64,000 bases of DNA from contig NC_088303.1 of NCBI RefSeq assembly GCF_032854445.1, forward strand, positions 26,513,265-26,577,264, read 5' to 3'. Source of the stretch: Liolophura sinensis (taxonomy: Eukaryota; Mollusca; Polyplacophora; Chitonida; Chitonidae). Position numbers and translations under genes: made by a program. Shown piece by piece: positions 1 to 12,030 of this stretch. The notes beneath the pieces are model-generated. The model was not told the DNA's origin. It saw nothing but the letters and a program-made list of their open reading frames with translations, and ran no database searches. The stretch's first letter is position 1. The number at the start of each line of letters is the position of its first letter.

Positions 1-1494
1 CTTGAATTGCGACAATTACGACTATATCCCTTTGTGCAAGTGGCCCCGGGAATTATAGAACAAAAAATCAGATATATATCTATATATATATAGTTTATGG
101 CAATACCGTAATCTGTACCACCATCACTCACGAAACTGTCTTCAAGTTAACAGATTAATTCATAGATAGTGTACATAGTAAACTAAAGAGGGGAATATCC
201 AAAAGGACATCGAGCCTCTCATCACAAATAGTTTGGGCCAATGGTCTAGATGACCACCTGATATATGCCGAACTCGTCCTGTTGCTTTGATGGTACAGTG
301 CGGCGACACGACTCGATTTACTTCGGAAACCAGTCGCTTAGAAACCACTGACAGCCCTTACATTACATACTGCCGTGTCAGCTAGTTTCTACAGCTCAGC
401 GAATGCGACTTAGGGTAGAATGGTTTTCTGGACATGTAGGCTTTCTCCCAATCGCCAGTGCTTCATGTCACAAACAGTGAAACATCCGTCAATTACTTGA
501 TCGCGGTTCAGACTGAAAAACGAGGAAATAATGGTCAAGAAAATTGGGCTACAAAAGCGCTCCACTGTTTATCGGCCTATTGGATTTCATCGAATGTTCC
601 ACTACAGTGGCATCCGGGAGGAATGCAAGACGAGGATGTCGTTAATCCACCAACCAGTTCGAATGGCAATTTCGGTAAAGATAAGACAAGCCAACAATAA
701 CTCGACTCCACCATGCTGTGTCGAAATCAGATACTTCCCCTTCAATTTAAGGCAATTGGCAAATTAAAGCCAGTTTGAAGATCTGTTGATAATTTCTGAG
801 ATCTATCCAGCAGTTTTGGTTTCATTAAATCCCTTGTTCTACAACAGACAGGGCACAACGGTATCCACCTACCTTAATTCTTCTTAAATTTGGGACAGAT
901 ATTAGAAGTGTTGAAAGATTACATTTCATTACTAGCCTTTTGGAAAAGTAAAGATATGAGTATGTTGTTCATTAGATGGTCTAACCATGTGAGAAAAAAG
1001 CAACTCAATACTTCAGCTAGAAATACATATATATTGGCAAAAATGAGCAGACCAGGTGTCCCAAATTATTAGGGTAGGTACAGGTTATGAGCGTAGAAGA
1101 GACGCTAGCCTATATTTCACACGGTGGTATGAAAACAGGGTGTTCAAGAATAAGTAGTGCAAGTGTACGACAGCCATGTCAAGGAGTTCACGTGGTCGAA
1201 TCCTGTCAGCTTTATGTCTAAGTATTTAACATGAGGTAGAGAGGAACGGTGGGGTGAAGGACGGAATCACTGTCGAGCGTATCATGATACTTCCCGTGCT
1301 CCACACAGTTGCCTTTTCCGCACGTAAACAACTAAACACCGGCTTAAACAGAAAATAAAACAAAAGAAGGGGCTATACGTCGGAATACATTGACCATAAG
1401 AGCATAAAAATTATGTACATATGCACACGATTTGGCCACATTTCACCATAAAAGAAAAAGACGGTAAATTCACAAAGATAGATGGTGTAGATCT
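1..1494. other. No recognisable gene
   Basis: Single-copy-looking AT-rich DNA. Short open frames occur on both strands (for example 458-767 +), but they have no recognisable domain, overlap one another in different frames and show no coding structure. A short AT-alternating stretch lies near positions 70-92. Confidence 0.6.
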
Positions 1495-1501
1495 ATACAA
1501 G

Positions 1502-1837
1502 TACAAATACAAGTATCGGCTGTACAAATACAAGTACCGGCTGTACAAATACAAGTACCGGCTGTACAAATACAAGTATCGGCTGTACAAATACAAGTAC
1601 CGGCTGTACAAATACAAGTATCGGCTGTACAAATACAAGTACCGACTGTACAAATGCAAGTACCGACTGTACAAATACAAGTACCGACTGTACAAATACA
1701 AGTGTCGGCTGTACAAATACAAGTACCGACAGTACAAATACAAGTACCGACTGTACAAATACAAGTATCGGCTGTACAAATACAAGTACCGACAGTACAA
1801 ATACAAGTACCGACTGTACAAATACAAGTATCGGCTG
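1502..1837. repeat. 21-bp minisatellite, 16 uninterrupted units
   Basis: The unit is TACAAATACAAGTACCGGCTG. Positions 1502-1837 are exactly 336 bp, that is 16 units with no indel. Variation is by substitution only (TAC/TAT, CGG/CGA, CTG/CAG, and two A-to-G changes). Because 21 is a multiple of 3, several frames on both strands stay open; the + frame 1421-2029 would encode a YKYKYRL heptad repeat. I read this as a minisatellite rather than a gene, since the open frames are a mechanical consequence of the period and the flanks show no domain. Confidence 0.9.
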
Positions 1838-4700
1838 AATAATTGTGGAAGTGACTTATCATCGATGTGCATACACTCACCTTATCCATATAGCTATACA
1901 TATTGTTATTGTGTAATTAATTGGCACTGGCACCTTTACAGCAATCCGGTTGAACTTCTACAACACCTTGCCCACGTAACTACGCGAGTGCTTGTAAATG
2001 AGCTGTCAGAGGAGAGGTGTTCACAGTAAAATATTGAGTAGCCCAAGTTGCCAGCACATTTTAGTGTAAAATATAAATTTGCTGTTACAGTGTATTTAGG
2101 TGGAATTGTAGGCATTCCCGATGGTATTGTCTTTCTAAAATATTACATTGGTTTCCAGAGCCCTTTTATTTCTACATCAGCTGCATCTCAGAAATGGGGA
2201 AAGGAACTTCAATGAATTGATGTTTATTTGATGACAAATACCGCCACTGCATTGCTTTCCCCACCAAGTTGTAGAAACACTTAATGACGAAATGTGCATA
2301 TAAGTAGAAAGATGAACTTTACTTTTAAACTCTTTTAAAACATCTTTCCGTGCAGTTCGAGCCGTAAAACAAATATAAAAGTAGAATACACACAGTTATG
2401 GCAATAAAGAAGACAAAGCAATCTCCCCACAGGGGCCGTAAGTTTCTGTATAGAGCTGGTAACAGATGTATTTTCAGGCGGCCAGGGCATTTTCTCTGAA
2501 GTGCATTTGCCCCCAGACACTTTTTGTTCTTTTTCCAGTGATCGACCTGTCCAGTGCTGACAAATCAGCAACTGTTCACTAAACTGTAAGGCTATTACTG
2601 ACAATTTTAACTCTGTGCCTCCTAAACTAACTTTGACCTTGAGAATGGCTGCGAGCAAACACTTCTGCTGGCGCCCATTGATTTCACTGGGTAGGCTACT
2701 AAATGTCCCCACAAATTACGATTGAAGGGAAAACTTTCACTTAGCTACTGAATATGAGAGGAGCGGAACTCCAACAGGATTTACGGACGCCGACTTGCAC
2801 GTAACAGAAAAAGGCTGTGTGAACAATAAAATACGTCAAATGACTACCACTTCTCTAATTCTCTGTGTGTACACAAGTACAACTTGGATCCCACTGGAAG
2901 GAGCAAGGCGACTACGAAGGGGTAGGATGAAAATATAAAATAAAAGAAGACAGATACGTCAGTGGGCGTGTTATCCAAGTTCAACACGGAAAAGTACTCA
3001 GGAGGCCATTACGCAGCCACGGCTGACCAATGAAATGAGTTAGCTATCGCCTAACAAGCAAAGATACCTACAAGTTTTATAAGTCTTGTTTTTAAGAATG
3101 TCTTTTTAAATTAAGGACTCCTGGCATATATTCTACTTTAGATATTTTGACAGCCACAAGCTTACGCCTATATAGATGTACTAAAAATATCATCGTGTCT
3201 ATTAGTTCTAAATGCAATGGACGAGGAGTAAGTTTGTGGTGATTTTCCTGAAATCCGTCTTCATGTGATCAACGAGCAGTATGTACACTATCACAGACAC
3301 CCAGTTTTCGCGGGTGTATAACTATATCATTCAATCTTGCATGCATTGTATAATTTGCTCCTGTTCACCCGCACCGATGTCACATTTTTACTCTCCCGTG
3401 TTTTGTGATCCGACTACTACTGACTGGTCGTAACACAACAGAACTGCTCTGATGTCTAAGTCTAAGATGGAGAAGACTTGTCAGACATTAATACTAAAAT
3501 AGAAACTGGTCTCCTCGGTATACAACGGGAAACCTTTCCAAACTAAAGTAATTCGGGCCAAAGTTTGTCGTCTGTTGTTCGCTGCTGCTTTTGCGATGAC
3601 GTTTTGTGAGACAACTGGCAACGTGTTACCCATGTGTTGCAAGAGAACCATGGTCATTTCAGCTTGAAACTGAAAGGCCATTGCCCAGAGAAAGTCTTGT
3701 TTTCACCTACCTCAAAAACACAATCTATGCACAAGGTGGTCGTGTGGTTGATTGATTTATTGATTGTGACATTTGTCAGTGTCTACTAGGTAAAATATGA
3801 AATCATTATGTGTCATTATTTGAATGAAATGATTGTTTTGACAAGATAATAAGGGTCGATGCAGTCTCTATGGCAGCTCAGAACGATCTGTATTCCACGC
3901 ACAATAACAGTTATTGTTGTTCTTGCATTAACCATGCGGTAATGAAAAAAACGTCATATGGGGTTTTAACTGAACGCTTCAAATGATACCGTAATCGATT
4001 TACACACTTGCATCAGTATAAAACATTTAAAATATTCTCCTTCTTCGATTTCTGAGAGATACAATCACACAAAAGGAACACTGAGACATGGACAGGCGCT
4101 TAACAATGAATGCTTAATGCATGGATTTGAGCTCTGAATATCAATGACATATACACGACTTCTAAACTAAGAGCAAATGGTATCTTGGTTACAACACAAC
4201 ATGTGTTACATACCGGTATAAGAAATGATAATGTATACTCAGATCTACAAGTATACCGAAAAAGGGTGATAGACTAGAAGTTCGCTAATGTCCAGGTTGT
4301 TTAAAATGTTTATTAATACGAACCGCTGTTTATTTGGATGCAGGAAAACCATCAGCGTGTGGCAATGGAGCACAGAAGGAATTTATGTTCAACACAGCGG
4401 ATATAACAGCCCCACAGCGTCTTCATATATCAGATCCTTCACAAGATGTCATACAGGGTATACCAACTGTATTAAGACTATTAAAACCATAAACTCTTTA
4501 ATTTATTCCTAGTAGAGGAGAAAAATATGCAGTTGCTATAAAAGTGGATCCGTTGTTTGTGTTATAAATGAATGAACTAGGTAGGTACTAAAGAGTGAAA
4601 AGTTTTTCACTAGTAATGCTGGTGTCATTTATCTAACACAGTGCTGGCTCTGCTTTGGTTTTACTTTCCCAAATATTCCAAAGCCGTCCTTGGAATATTG
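1838..4700. other. No recognisable gene
   Basis: No domain, RNA gene or repeat structure is recognised. The longest frame (2335-2712, minus, 125 codons) starts with a proper ATG but resembles no family I know, and it shows no splice context that would support it. Confidence 0.55.
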
Positions 4701-4704
4701 CTCC

Positions 4705-4965
4705 TTATGTAAGTCTTCTTTGGTATTACTTACAGACGTAAGTCTTCTTGGGTGTTACTTACGTAGGTGTACATAGGTGTTCCTATGTAAGGGTTTCTTT
4801 AGTATTACTTACGTAAGTCCACGCACGTGTGACTTATGTAAGTGTCCTTTGGTGTTACATTCGAAAGTCTTATTTGTTACTTATGCGTGATTGGTGTTAC
4901 TTATGTAAGTCTAATTTGGCGTCACTTTTATAAGTGTACTTTAGTGTTACTTACGTCAGTCTAGA
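4705..4965. repeat. Degenerate short tandem array rich in GTAAGT/ACTTAC
   Basis: Roughly 30-35 bp imperfect units of the type GGTGTTACTTATGTAAGTCT recur about eight times. The unit carries GTAAGT and its complement ACTTAC, so the array is dense in sequence resembling 5' splice donors on both strands and contains the palindrome ACTTACGTAAGT near 4810. Confidence 0.7.
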
Positions 4966-5097
4966 ATACAACAACGCCAAAATAGTTTATGTTAATTTTC
5001 CTGTAGCAAATGCATCGAACAAAGATGAAGTTTAATCTAAAATAACCTGCTAATAAACGCAGAACAGCTAGGTTTCAGCATTTTCTTTCAAAAGTCA

Positions 5098-5337
5098 TAC
5101 GTGAAATGCCTAGTAGGTCGTCTACCTCTTCCGCACGCCGGCTTGTTAAAAGAAAGAAAATCAGTTTCCTGCTCTTTTCACACTCAGGCTTGTTAAGACA
5201 TAGGGAAAACAGTTTCCTACTTTTACCAGACGCGAGCGTGTCAAGACAACGGAAAACAGTTTCCTACCTTTTCCACACTCGGACATGTTAAGACAAGGGA
5301 AAACAGTTTCCTACTTTTACCAGAACCGGGCATGTTA
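5098..5337. repeat. ~48-bp minisatellite, left part
   Basis: Units of the type TTGTTAAGACAAGGGAAAAC followed by AGTTTCCTACTTTTTCCACA and a GC-rich CACTCGGGCA-type joint repeat with substitutions and small indels. The array is split by a MITE at 5338-5622 and resumes at 5623. Confidence 0.8.
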
Positions 5338-5622
5338 CACTGTCACAATTTTAGGGTCAGCTGGACCCAATTTTTTGAGGATTACAGGCAAACTGAGCCT
5401 GAAATATACGATCGGAAAATAAGGGTCGAATTGTTTGACGCTAACAATAAGGGTCATTTTTCTAAACAAGACCGATTTTTAGGGTTGAAACTGGACACTG
5501 ACCCTTAATATTTGGGATAAGTGATCCTAATATTTGGAGTTGGTCATGCCTATACCCTGAATATCAGGGTCACATCTAACCTAAGTTTTTCTGGTAGTTT
5601 TGACCCTTTTCTCTTAACAGTG
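5338..5622. mobile_element. 285-bp MITE (Tc1/mariner-like target choice)
   Basis: The element starts CACTGTCACAATTTTAGGGT and its right end, read on the other strand, starts CACTGTTAAGAGAAAAGGGT, giving imperfect terminal inverted repeats. It is flanked by TA on both sides (5336-5337 and 5623-5624). Removing the element and one TA restores the minisatellite sequence CATGTTAAGACAAGG seen in neighbouring units (near 5284 and 5759), so the empty site can be read directly. No coding capacity is present. A TA target duplication is the hallmark of Tc1/mariner and their MITEs; the superfamily call rests only on that. Confidence 0.82.
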
Positions 5623-5893
5623 TAAGACAAAGGAAAATAGTATCCTACCTTTTCCACCTACGGACTTGTTAAAACAATGCAATAGAGTTTCCTACTTTTT
5701 CCACACTCGGGTATGTTAAGACAAGGGAAAACAGTTTTATACTTTTACCGGACCCGGGCATGTTAAGACAAGGGAAAACAGTATCTTTTCCACCCGCCGG
5801 CCTGTTAAGAGAAAGGAAACCAGTTTCCCGCCCTTTCCACACGCAGGCTTGTTAAGACAAGGGAAAAGAGTTTCCTACTTTTTCCACAAGATA
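5623..5893. repeat. ~48-bp minisatellite, right part
   Basis: Continuation of the array that begins at 5098, with the same AAGACAAGGGAAAACAGT core, ending near AAGATAAGGGAAAGTC. Confidence 0.8.
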
Positions 5894-5899
5894 AGGGAA

Positions 5900-8800
5900 A
5901 GTCAACATTAAAGAGATGATAGCCCCATTCCAGATACCAGTCGGTAATAGAGCTGAACTGCTAGGTTAGCACGTGTATAAATCACATAGTGGCTATGACA
6001 GCTATATGAGGCTGAGATAGGTATAATATTACACCAGACGCTATTTTACTACACTGGCCTAAGAATAGGTTTACCGGATACCTTCAGGACTGAGCAGTGC
6101 ACAACCAATTAATTTCAGTATACAAATCTCAAACTCTCATCAGTACGTGCGTCCATTTTTCAAATAAGAAAAAATCACAAAAGGTAGCATTCTCTTCAAG
6201 GTAACATCAAGGTCAATCGTGTTTTGCAAATTACGTTTTCTTAACAAGATATGACACATTTATGGGCGAACTGAGACATGTGCTGTCTCACGAATGCGGA
6301 GTCGGATTTTAACCTTCCTTCCCACTTCTAAAACCTAACCCCAACCATGAAAAACTAATGTTTTATGTAATATTATTTATCACCCACACACAATCCAGAC
6401 CGTACCTCTTACATCGAGGTTGAAGCTTGGGCCCCCATACGCTTACGTGTATTCAGTAGTATAGTAATCTAATAAGATCTGTCTCTGGACGTCCCGTTTC
6501 AATTCCGATTTTGAATATGAATAACAAAAATATGAATAACAGTCAGATGGAAACATTAGATTAGTCATCATTATTCACACCTGGCTGGCAGTATTTTCAG
6601 CCATATTGTGGCGACCAGAACAGAGTGTGTTGCTACTTCCTTGTGTGGGGCTTTGCGTTATTTCACCCTTTGCAAGATATGGGGACGGTGAATGAATAAA
6701 TAAATAGAGAATACAAATATATGAAAAAAGCAAAACTATACCTAGAGTCGACAGTGTGGTGCCTCTTGTCACGTAGGATTAAGAAGCCACTCGACAAAAA
6801 TAAACCTGATACCGGCCTTACTATAATAGCATTACGCACCATAACTCATAACTTCGTAAAGGTTACGTATAGCAGAGCAATACTCCAGGCAGCCAAGCGT
6901 ACAGAGTTTTTCTATGACATTTCAATTACAAAGGCTCACACATATGACTGACAGAGCTCTTTGAGTAGGACTTTCCTCTGAAATAACAGATAAATCGACA
7001 CACAAGATTACATACATGCCGACGTGACACATAGGCCTATATATATACACATACATAACACATAAAGACGCCTTATGATGGAGAGGTGAGAGGGTATCAG
7101 ACGTTACAATGAAGCCCCTATGAGAGAGGACTCTTTAAGCCTTCCAAAAGTTGGTTTTCATCAATCTAGTTTCATATAAATCAATGATTAGGAATGTCCT
7201 TTAAGTTTCGATGAAGTGAATATGGGCACACAAACATGCGAAAAACACGAAAACGTCTATAAACAGACGCGGGTATTAACTTATCAGGTTTTTAATACAG
7301 CCTTTGTACGACAGCTAGGTTTGTAATAAAATTATTATAGTTACAACGATGCATGAAGAGAGGCTTTATCTGCCTTTTAAGGGAGGCCTCAAGCCGATTG
7401 CTCAGCCTACAAGCTACATGACTTGACAGAATGATAGTCTATCCATGAACAGAACCCAATTCGTATTAGCAGCATGGCCGACATAAAAAAAAATGACAAG
7501 TCAGTCCAATATCCACACAGTGCGAGTCTGCTGTTCTAAATCTATATCTATGAATGTACTTTCAATTTTGTGATTCCTGTCACATAAATTTTAGAGAAAA
7601 TCGATAAAAGTATAATAAACTAGTGCGAAATGGTGCCAGACTGCGGATGCTAATCAATCAATTGTGGAAATCTCGCGTCAGCTAACGTGATCCTTGCCGA
7701 GAAGCTGAAGCACGTCATTACTGGATAGAGACTGTATGCCATAGGGTATAGAATTCACAAGTCAGGTAGCTGGAAAACTGTTTCGAGACTCAACAATGGT
7801 TTTTTTTCTCGTGAGACTGGCGCTGAAGCTAAATATGATCGAAACCTTTAAGACGTAGTTCTAGAGAGAAAAGTACCCTTCCCATCCAAACTAGAGGGAC
7901 TGGAGATAAAATAGTGCAGAAAATATGGGCTGATTTTGAAACTGCAAGCATCGTGCCGCGAAAGAATGAAAAGCGAAACTGTTCGCCTAAAGGCACTGTC
8001 AAATGCAAGTTAACTTCATGATGCCTCGAGGAATGCTGTAGGGCAGACACGTAGAATGGCACCGAAATGGCAGAGAAGATGAATAAAACGGATAATTTAT
8101 AATAGATTTCTCAAGACTTCGAAGAGCACAGAGTTGCCCCGCAATCCGGCCTGACCTACTATGGCAAAAGCGGAAGTGGCATGTTTGCCCGTTGACCCGT
8201 TCATGACCCTATACTATGACATGACCTCGTGCTTGTGACCGTTACCAGCAAAATTGTCTAAATTTTTCGTGAAGTATGCCAATCTATTGTTAGCTCCCAA
8301 CAGATAGTAGTTATACAAACCATCCCAAGATCCGGAAGACCGCTACATTAATATTAGATTTCGGCGTGTTAACAAGGGGCCACTTCTACAGAAGCGAACA
8401 CCGTGATGGACATCAATTAACGTATCACTGCCAGAAATCTTTGTCCAGGGATACAAAGACTTCTCGGGGACGAGGAGTTGTACAGTCGCACTGGAGCAAA
8501 CTGATGGTAAATTTTAGCAAATGTGATTCCTAGGCAACTATGAAATAAAATATGGCCGCGAACGCCACGAGCACATTCAACAGTAGAAATAAATAACGAC
8601 TTACGTCACTGGGCTGACCAAACCGTCACCAATAGCTGTTGTTTTACTGCATACTCACCAATATCTAAAGTTTTTTTTAATTTTTAAATTTTTGATTCAA
8701 ATATGATCAGACTATTTTCCGTGATATGTGTGCTATTCCGTGATATGTCTGCTAATTTATTGCAATCAACATCACTGCATTTTTTACCATGGTGTTAGGG

Positions 8801-8900
8801 GCGTGTAAATTGCTACTATTTATGCATTTACATGAACAGTTAGAATATAAGCCTGCCTGAGATAAATTGACCAGAGGCCGTATTTCTTATGTCGTCGCCG
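5900..8900. other. No recognisable gene
   Basis: No domain-bearing frame, RNA gene or clear tandem repeat was found. Only short low-complexity runs occur. Confidence 0.55.
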
Positions 8901-8902
8901 GT

Positions 8903-9161
8903 CTATTTATTTATTTATTTATTTATTTGATTGATGTTTTGTGCCGTACTCAAGAATATTTCGCTTATACGGCGGCCGCCATCATTTTGGTAGGAGGAAA
9001 CCTACGACCATCCGCAGGTTGATGTCAAACTTTTTCACATACGGCCGGAGAGGAAGCCAGCGTGAGCTGGACTTGAACTAACGGCGACCGCATTGGTGAG
9101 AGGCTCCTGGGTCATTACGCTGCGCAAGCGCGCTAACCAATTGACCCTCGGAGAGCCCCCA
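8903..9161 (-). mobile_element. SINE family A copy (tRNA-derived)
   Basis: On the minus strand the copy reads from a degraded GGGG(C)TCTCC head through a tRNA-like region to TACGGCACAAAACATCAATC and an AAAT tail, here seen as (TTTA)n at 8903-8930. The promoter head is degraded (GAGGGTCAATTGG in place of GTGGCTCAGTTGG). No clean target duplication is seen. Confidence 0.85.
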
Positions 9162-10900
9162 CATCGTGGTCGCTGCTCTGGTTTTACTCTTTACGCTGTG
9201 CGTTTTTACAAACATTATAGAGTTATGAGACATCTACACCGGGCTAGATGGGTATCTAGGACGACAACATCAAGACTTAATCCATCCGTAAAGTGGTTTG
9301 TGCTTCCTTGACATTCAATTATCACCATTATACCACTTATGTATAATGTCCCAGATAAACCCGTCCTGTTCATCTGGTACAACTTGTGTCAGATAAGAAA
9401 TAGGAGGGTTGTCATTCAAGCCATATTTTGGCGAACCTTTGTTGAAGTGATTTTGGTAAGGGTCTAACATATTGCTATGGTAGTCTGAGATGGCACGGCG
9501 TGAAGCCAAAGTAGTCGGTCAGACTGGGCAAAAACTGACCCCGAGAATCAAAGAAGTCTTCCATATTAATCTGCACATCTGCCACTTCAAACTACTACAA
9601 GAAAAAACAGATCTCCATATGTTAACTATGTTTCTTTTTTAGGCACAGTTTCAAAGTAGGACCGAGCGCTCGTCTCAAGGCCCGTGTTTAATATCCTTTT
9701 TCCAAGCATACTTGTTCATTAGGTACCGTAGATTTGTATTACGGATGCTTTGATAGAGTTTTACAAGGAAAACTTTAACAATATAAACAGTGGGTTGTGG
9801 AGGTCGTATGAAGATTGCACTCACTTTTGTACACGATACCGGTGATCTAACTCCATGCATATGTACAGTGGTAAGTAACAAAGTGTTACATTCAGGTTTG
9901 AAATTTCCAAGATACGTCACAAAACCCTATTTAACCCTTAATCAATCAAACAAAACATTATTGACAACCGGTTTGGAACTACAGAGACATAGGAAATGTG
10001 CCTGTTCACCAATCTATTTTTGATGGTTCGAAATAAATATTTTTTACATCAACTACAGAATATTTACCTTTTATAAACAAAAACGAAACACAAGTCAATA
10101 CCATACTTAAATTAGGATTAGGAGGTATCAAACTGTTTCAAAAGAAAGAAGAGGCTTGCAGTAGATTCATCATTGTGTAATACAAGTGTATGGTTACATA
10201 AATCAGAGCTATAATCAACCTATAAACGATAACGCAGAACATCTCTCAAAACGGACTTCACTTATTCATCTCATTGAATTAAACATGGTTGTCGTAGATA
10301 CACAACTGACTATTACTACAGAAATCAATGAACAAACAGAGGGCACAAAGACGTAGACGATAAATGTCTCCATCATGTGAACTGATTCTAAAGCCTGCCT
10401 CGACAGATGAATTAAATAATAGAGGATCGAAACAATAAATATGTTGAGTACTTTGACTAAAGTGCACTTCCGAAGTCGAAATGCCATGCTATTTATGGGC
10501 TTGATAATATATTTCGTCCAGCACATACAATTTTCCTCGATAACACACATTCTGAAGAACACTATCCACAAAAACTCCTATTAAATGGAGATGTAATTGG
10601 AATCTGATTTCAGGTCCTTCATGTATAACGAACTGAATTACAATGAACACATGTAATCATCTGAATCTATGTCACCTATATAGATGATATTTGGTGGGTT
10701 ATAGTATTACGAACTAGAACAAAGTGGAAAGTGTCGAGCACAGACTCAAGATTATCATCGGACACCGCTTATTGGATGGGTATATATCAGTACGATTCAG
10801 TGAATTGAGAGCCCTACTACAGAATTATGACTTCAAACTGAGAACTATTGTCGGTGTTTTGTCTGATAAAATATCCAATATATAGTAAAGATGTTTCTGT
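9162..10900. other. No recognisable gene
   Basis: Short frames exist (for example 9315-9509 minus; 10266-10571 minus), none with a recognisable family. The 9315-9509 frame has non-repetitive composition and a CAG preceded by TTTTTGCCC upstream on the minus strand, so a stray exon cannot be excluded. Confidence 0.45.
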
Positions 10901-10999
10901 AGGAGTTTAGTCTTACTTGTACACGTCTACATCCCCTGGAAAGTGGACGGGTGTATCTTCATAAGAACAACAGCGGAAGGTGTACCTACATTAGTACTG

Positions 11000-11100
11000 G
11001 GGGCCTCCGTGGCTCAGTTGGTTAGCACGCTAGTGCAACGTAATGACCACGGAGCCTCTCACGAATGCGGTTGCATTCACCAATCAAATAAATAAATAAA
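11000..11100 (+). mobile_element. SINE family A, internally deleted, with 13-bp target duplication
   Basis: The copy begins GGGGCCTCCGTGGCTCAG, keeps the tRNA-like head through ACGAATGCGG, then jumps to CACCAATCAAATAAATAAAT, so most of the body is missing. A perfect 13-bp target duplication, TACATTAGTACTG, flanks it at 10987-10999 and 11101-11113. This fixes both ends of the element: the 5' end is the GGGG and the 3' end is the A-rich repeat. Confidence 0.93.
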
Positions 11101-11130
11101 TACATTAGTACTGAACCGTTTCACTGACCT

Positions 11131-11445
11131 ATAATGGTTAAAGTGTCCACAACGAAGTCGGGAGACAACTCAGATCAAACCCGAGTCGGGTCATAACAAA
11201 GACTTTAAAAATGGTACTAGTTGCTGACTCGTTTGGCGCTTAGTATTGAGGGGTAAGAGCAAGGAAACATGAGTGGCTGTCCCGGTGTCAGTATAATGTA
11301 ACTGGATGGGTGGTCATGCCTGGTGTCTTCGGCACTTTGGCGCCATGGACTCGCCCTGCCACAAGACGACACAGTATATGTGCACACACGTAATGATTCC
11401 TCGTCGTCATATGACGTTAAACCCCACGCATACATACATTAGTAC
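11131..11445 (+). mobile_element. SINE family B copy (tRNA-derived)
   Basis: The head resembles a tRNA promoter (TGGTTAAAGTGTCC, then CAAACCCGAGTCGGGTCATA). It is followed by a conserved body with GTCAGTATAATGTAACTGG and GGTGTCTTCGG, and ends GACGTTAAACCCCACGCATA plus CATA repeats. Similar bodies occur at 13.2, 33.7 and 47.4 kb, and a related piece at 59.5 kb. Confidence 0.8.
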
Positions 11446-12030
11446 CGTAGTGTAAGGTGTACCTACACCATTATGTAAGTGGAGTTGTACGCTTATAAGT
11501 GTGGTAATGGAAGTTGTAAGCACATAAGTACGGTTATGAAAGGAATACCTACGTCAACCTGTAACTTGTGTCTACTTGAATACCCACATCAACACGGTGA
11601 TGGAAGGTGTACCTACATGAGTACGTCAATGGAATGTGTAAGTACACCTAGTAGGCTACGATAACAGTACGTGTAACCATACAGCAATAGAAGGTGTACC
11701 TTACATCAGTGCCGTAATAGAAAATGTATCTATATCAATGAGGTGATGAACTTACACCAATAGGACAACTTACATTGTACAGTATAATTGGGGTAAGGTG
11801 TACCTTCAGTACGGTATTGTAAGGTATCCCTTCACTAATACGGTATGGTGTACCTTCAGTACGGTGTTGTAAGGTATCCCTTCACCAATACAGTATGGTA
11901 TACCTTGAGTACGGTATTGTAAGGTATCCCTTCACCAATACGATGTGGTTTACGCCCACGAATAGGGTAATGCAAGGTGTATCAAAATGGTAGTGGATAG
12001 TGTAGGTACACCAATACTGTAATAGAGGCT

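Larger units (their letters stand above)
10905..12030. repeat. Degenerate GTACCTACA-type minisatellite with two SINE insertions
   Basis: Motifs such as GGTGTACCTACATTAGTAC and GTAATGGAAGGTGTACC recur through the region at irregular spacing. The clearest part, about 11798-11950, has three 50-bp units (TGTACCTTCAGTACGGTATT, then GTAAGGTATCCCTTCACTAA, then TACGGTATGG). The array is interrupted by a SINE family A copy (11000-11100) and a SINE family B copy (about 11131-11445). Confidence 0.75.

Noticed and set aside
1411-2029. Long frames on both strands with YKYKYRL or SRYLYLY repeats
   Set aside because: A 21-bp tandem repeat keeps every stop-free frame open; overlapping frames on both strands show no preference for one.
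2335-2712. 125-codon minus frame as a gene
   Set aside because: No recognisable family, no splice or promoter context; length is within what AT-rich non-coding DNA can give in 64 kb.
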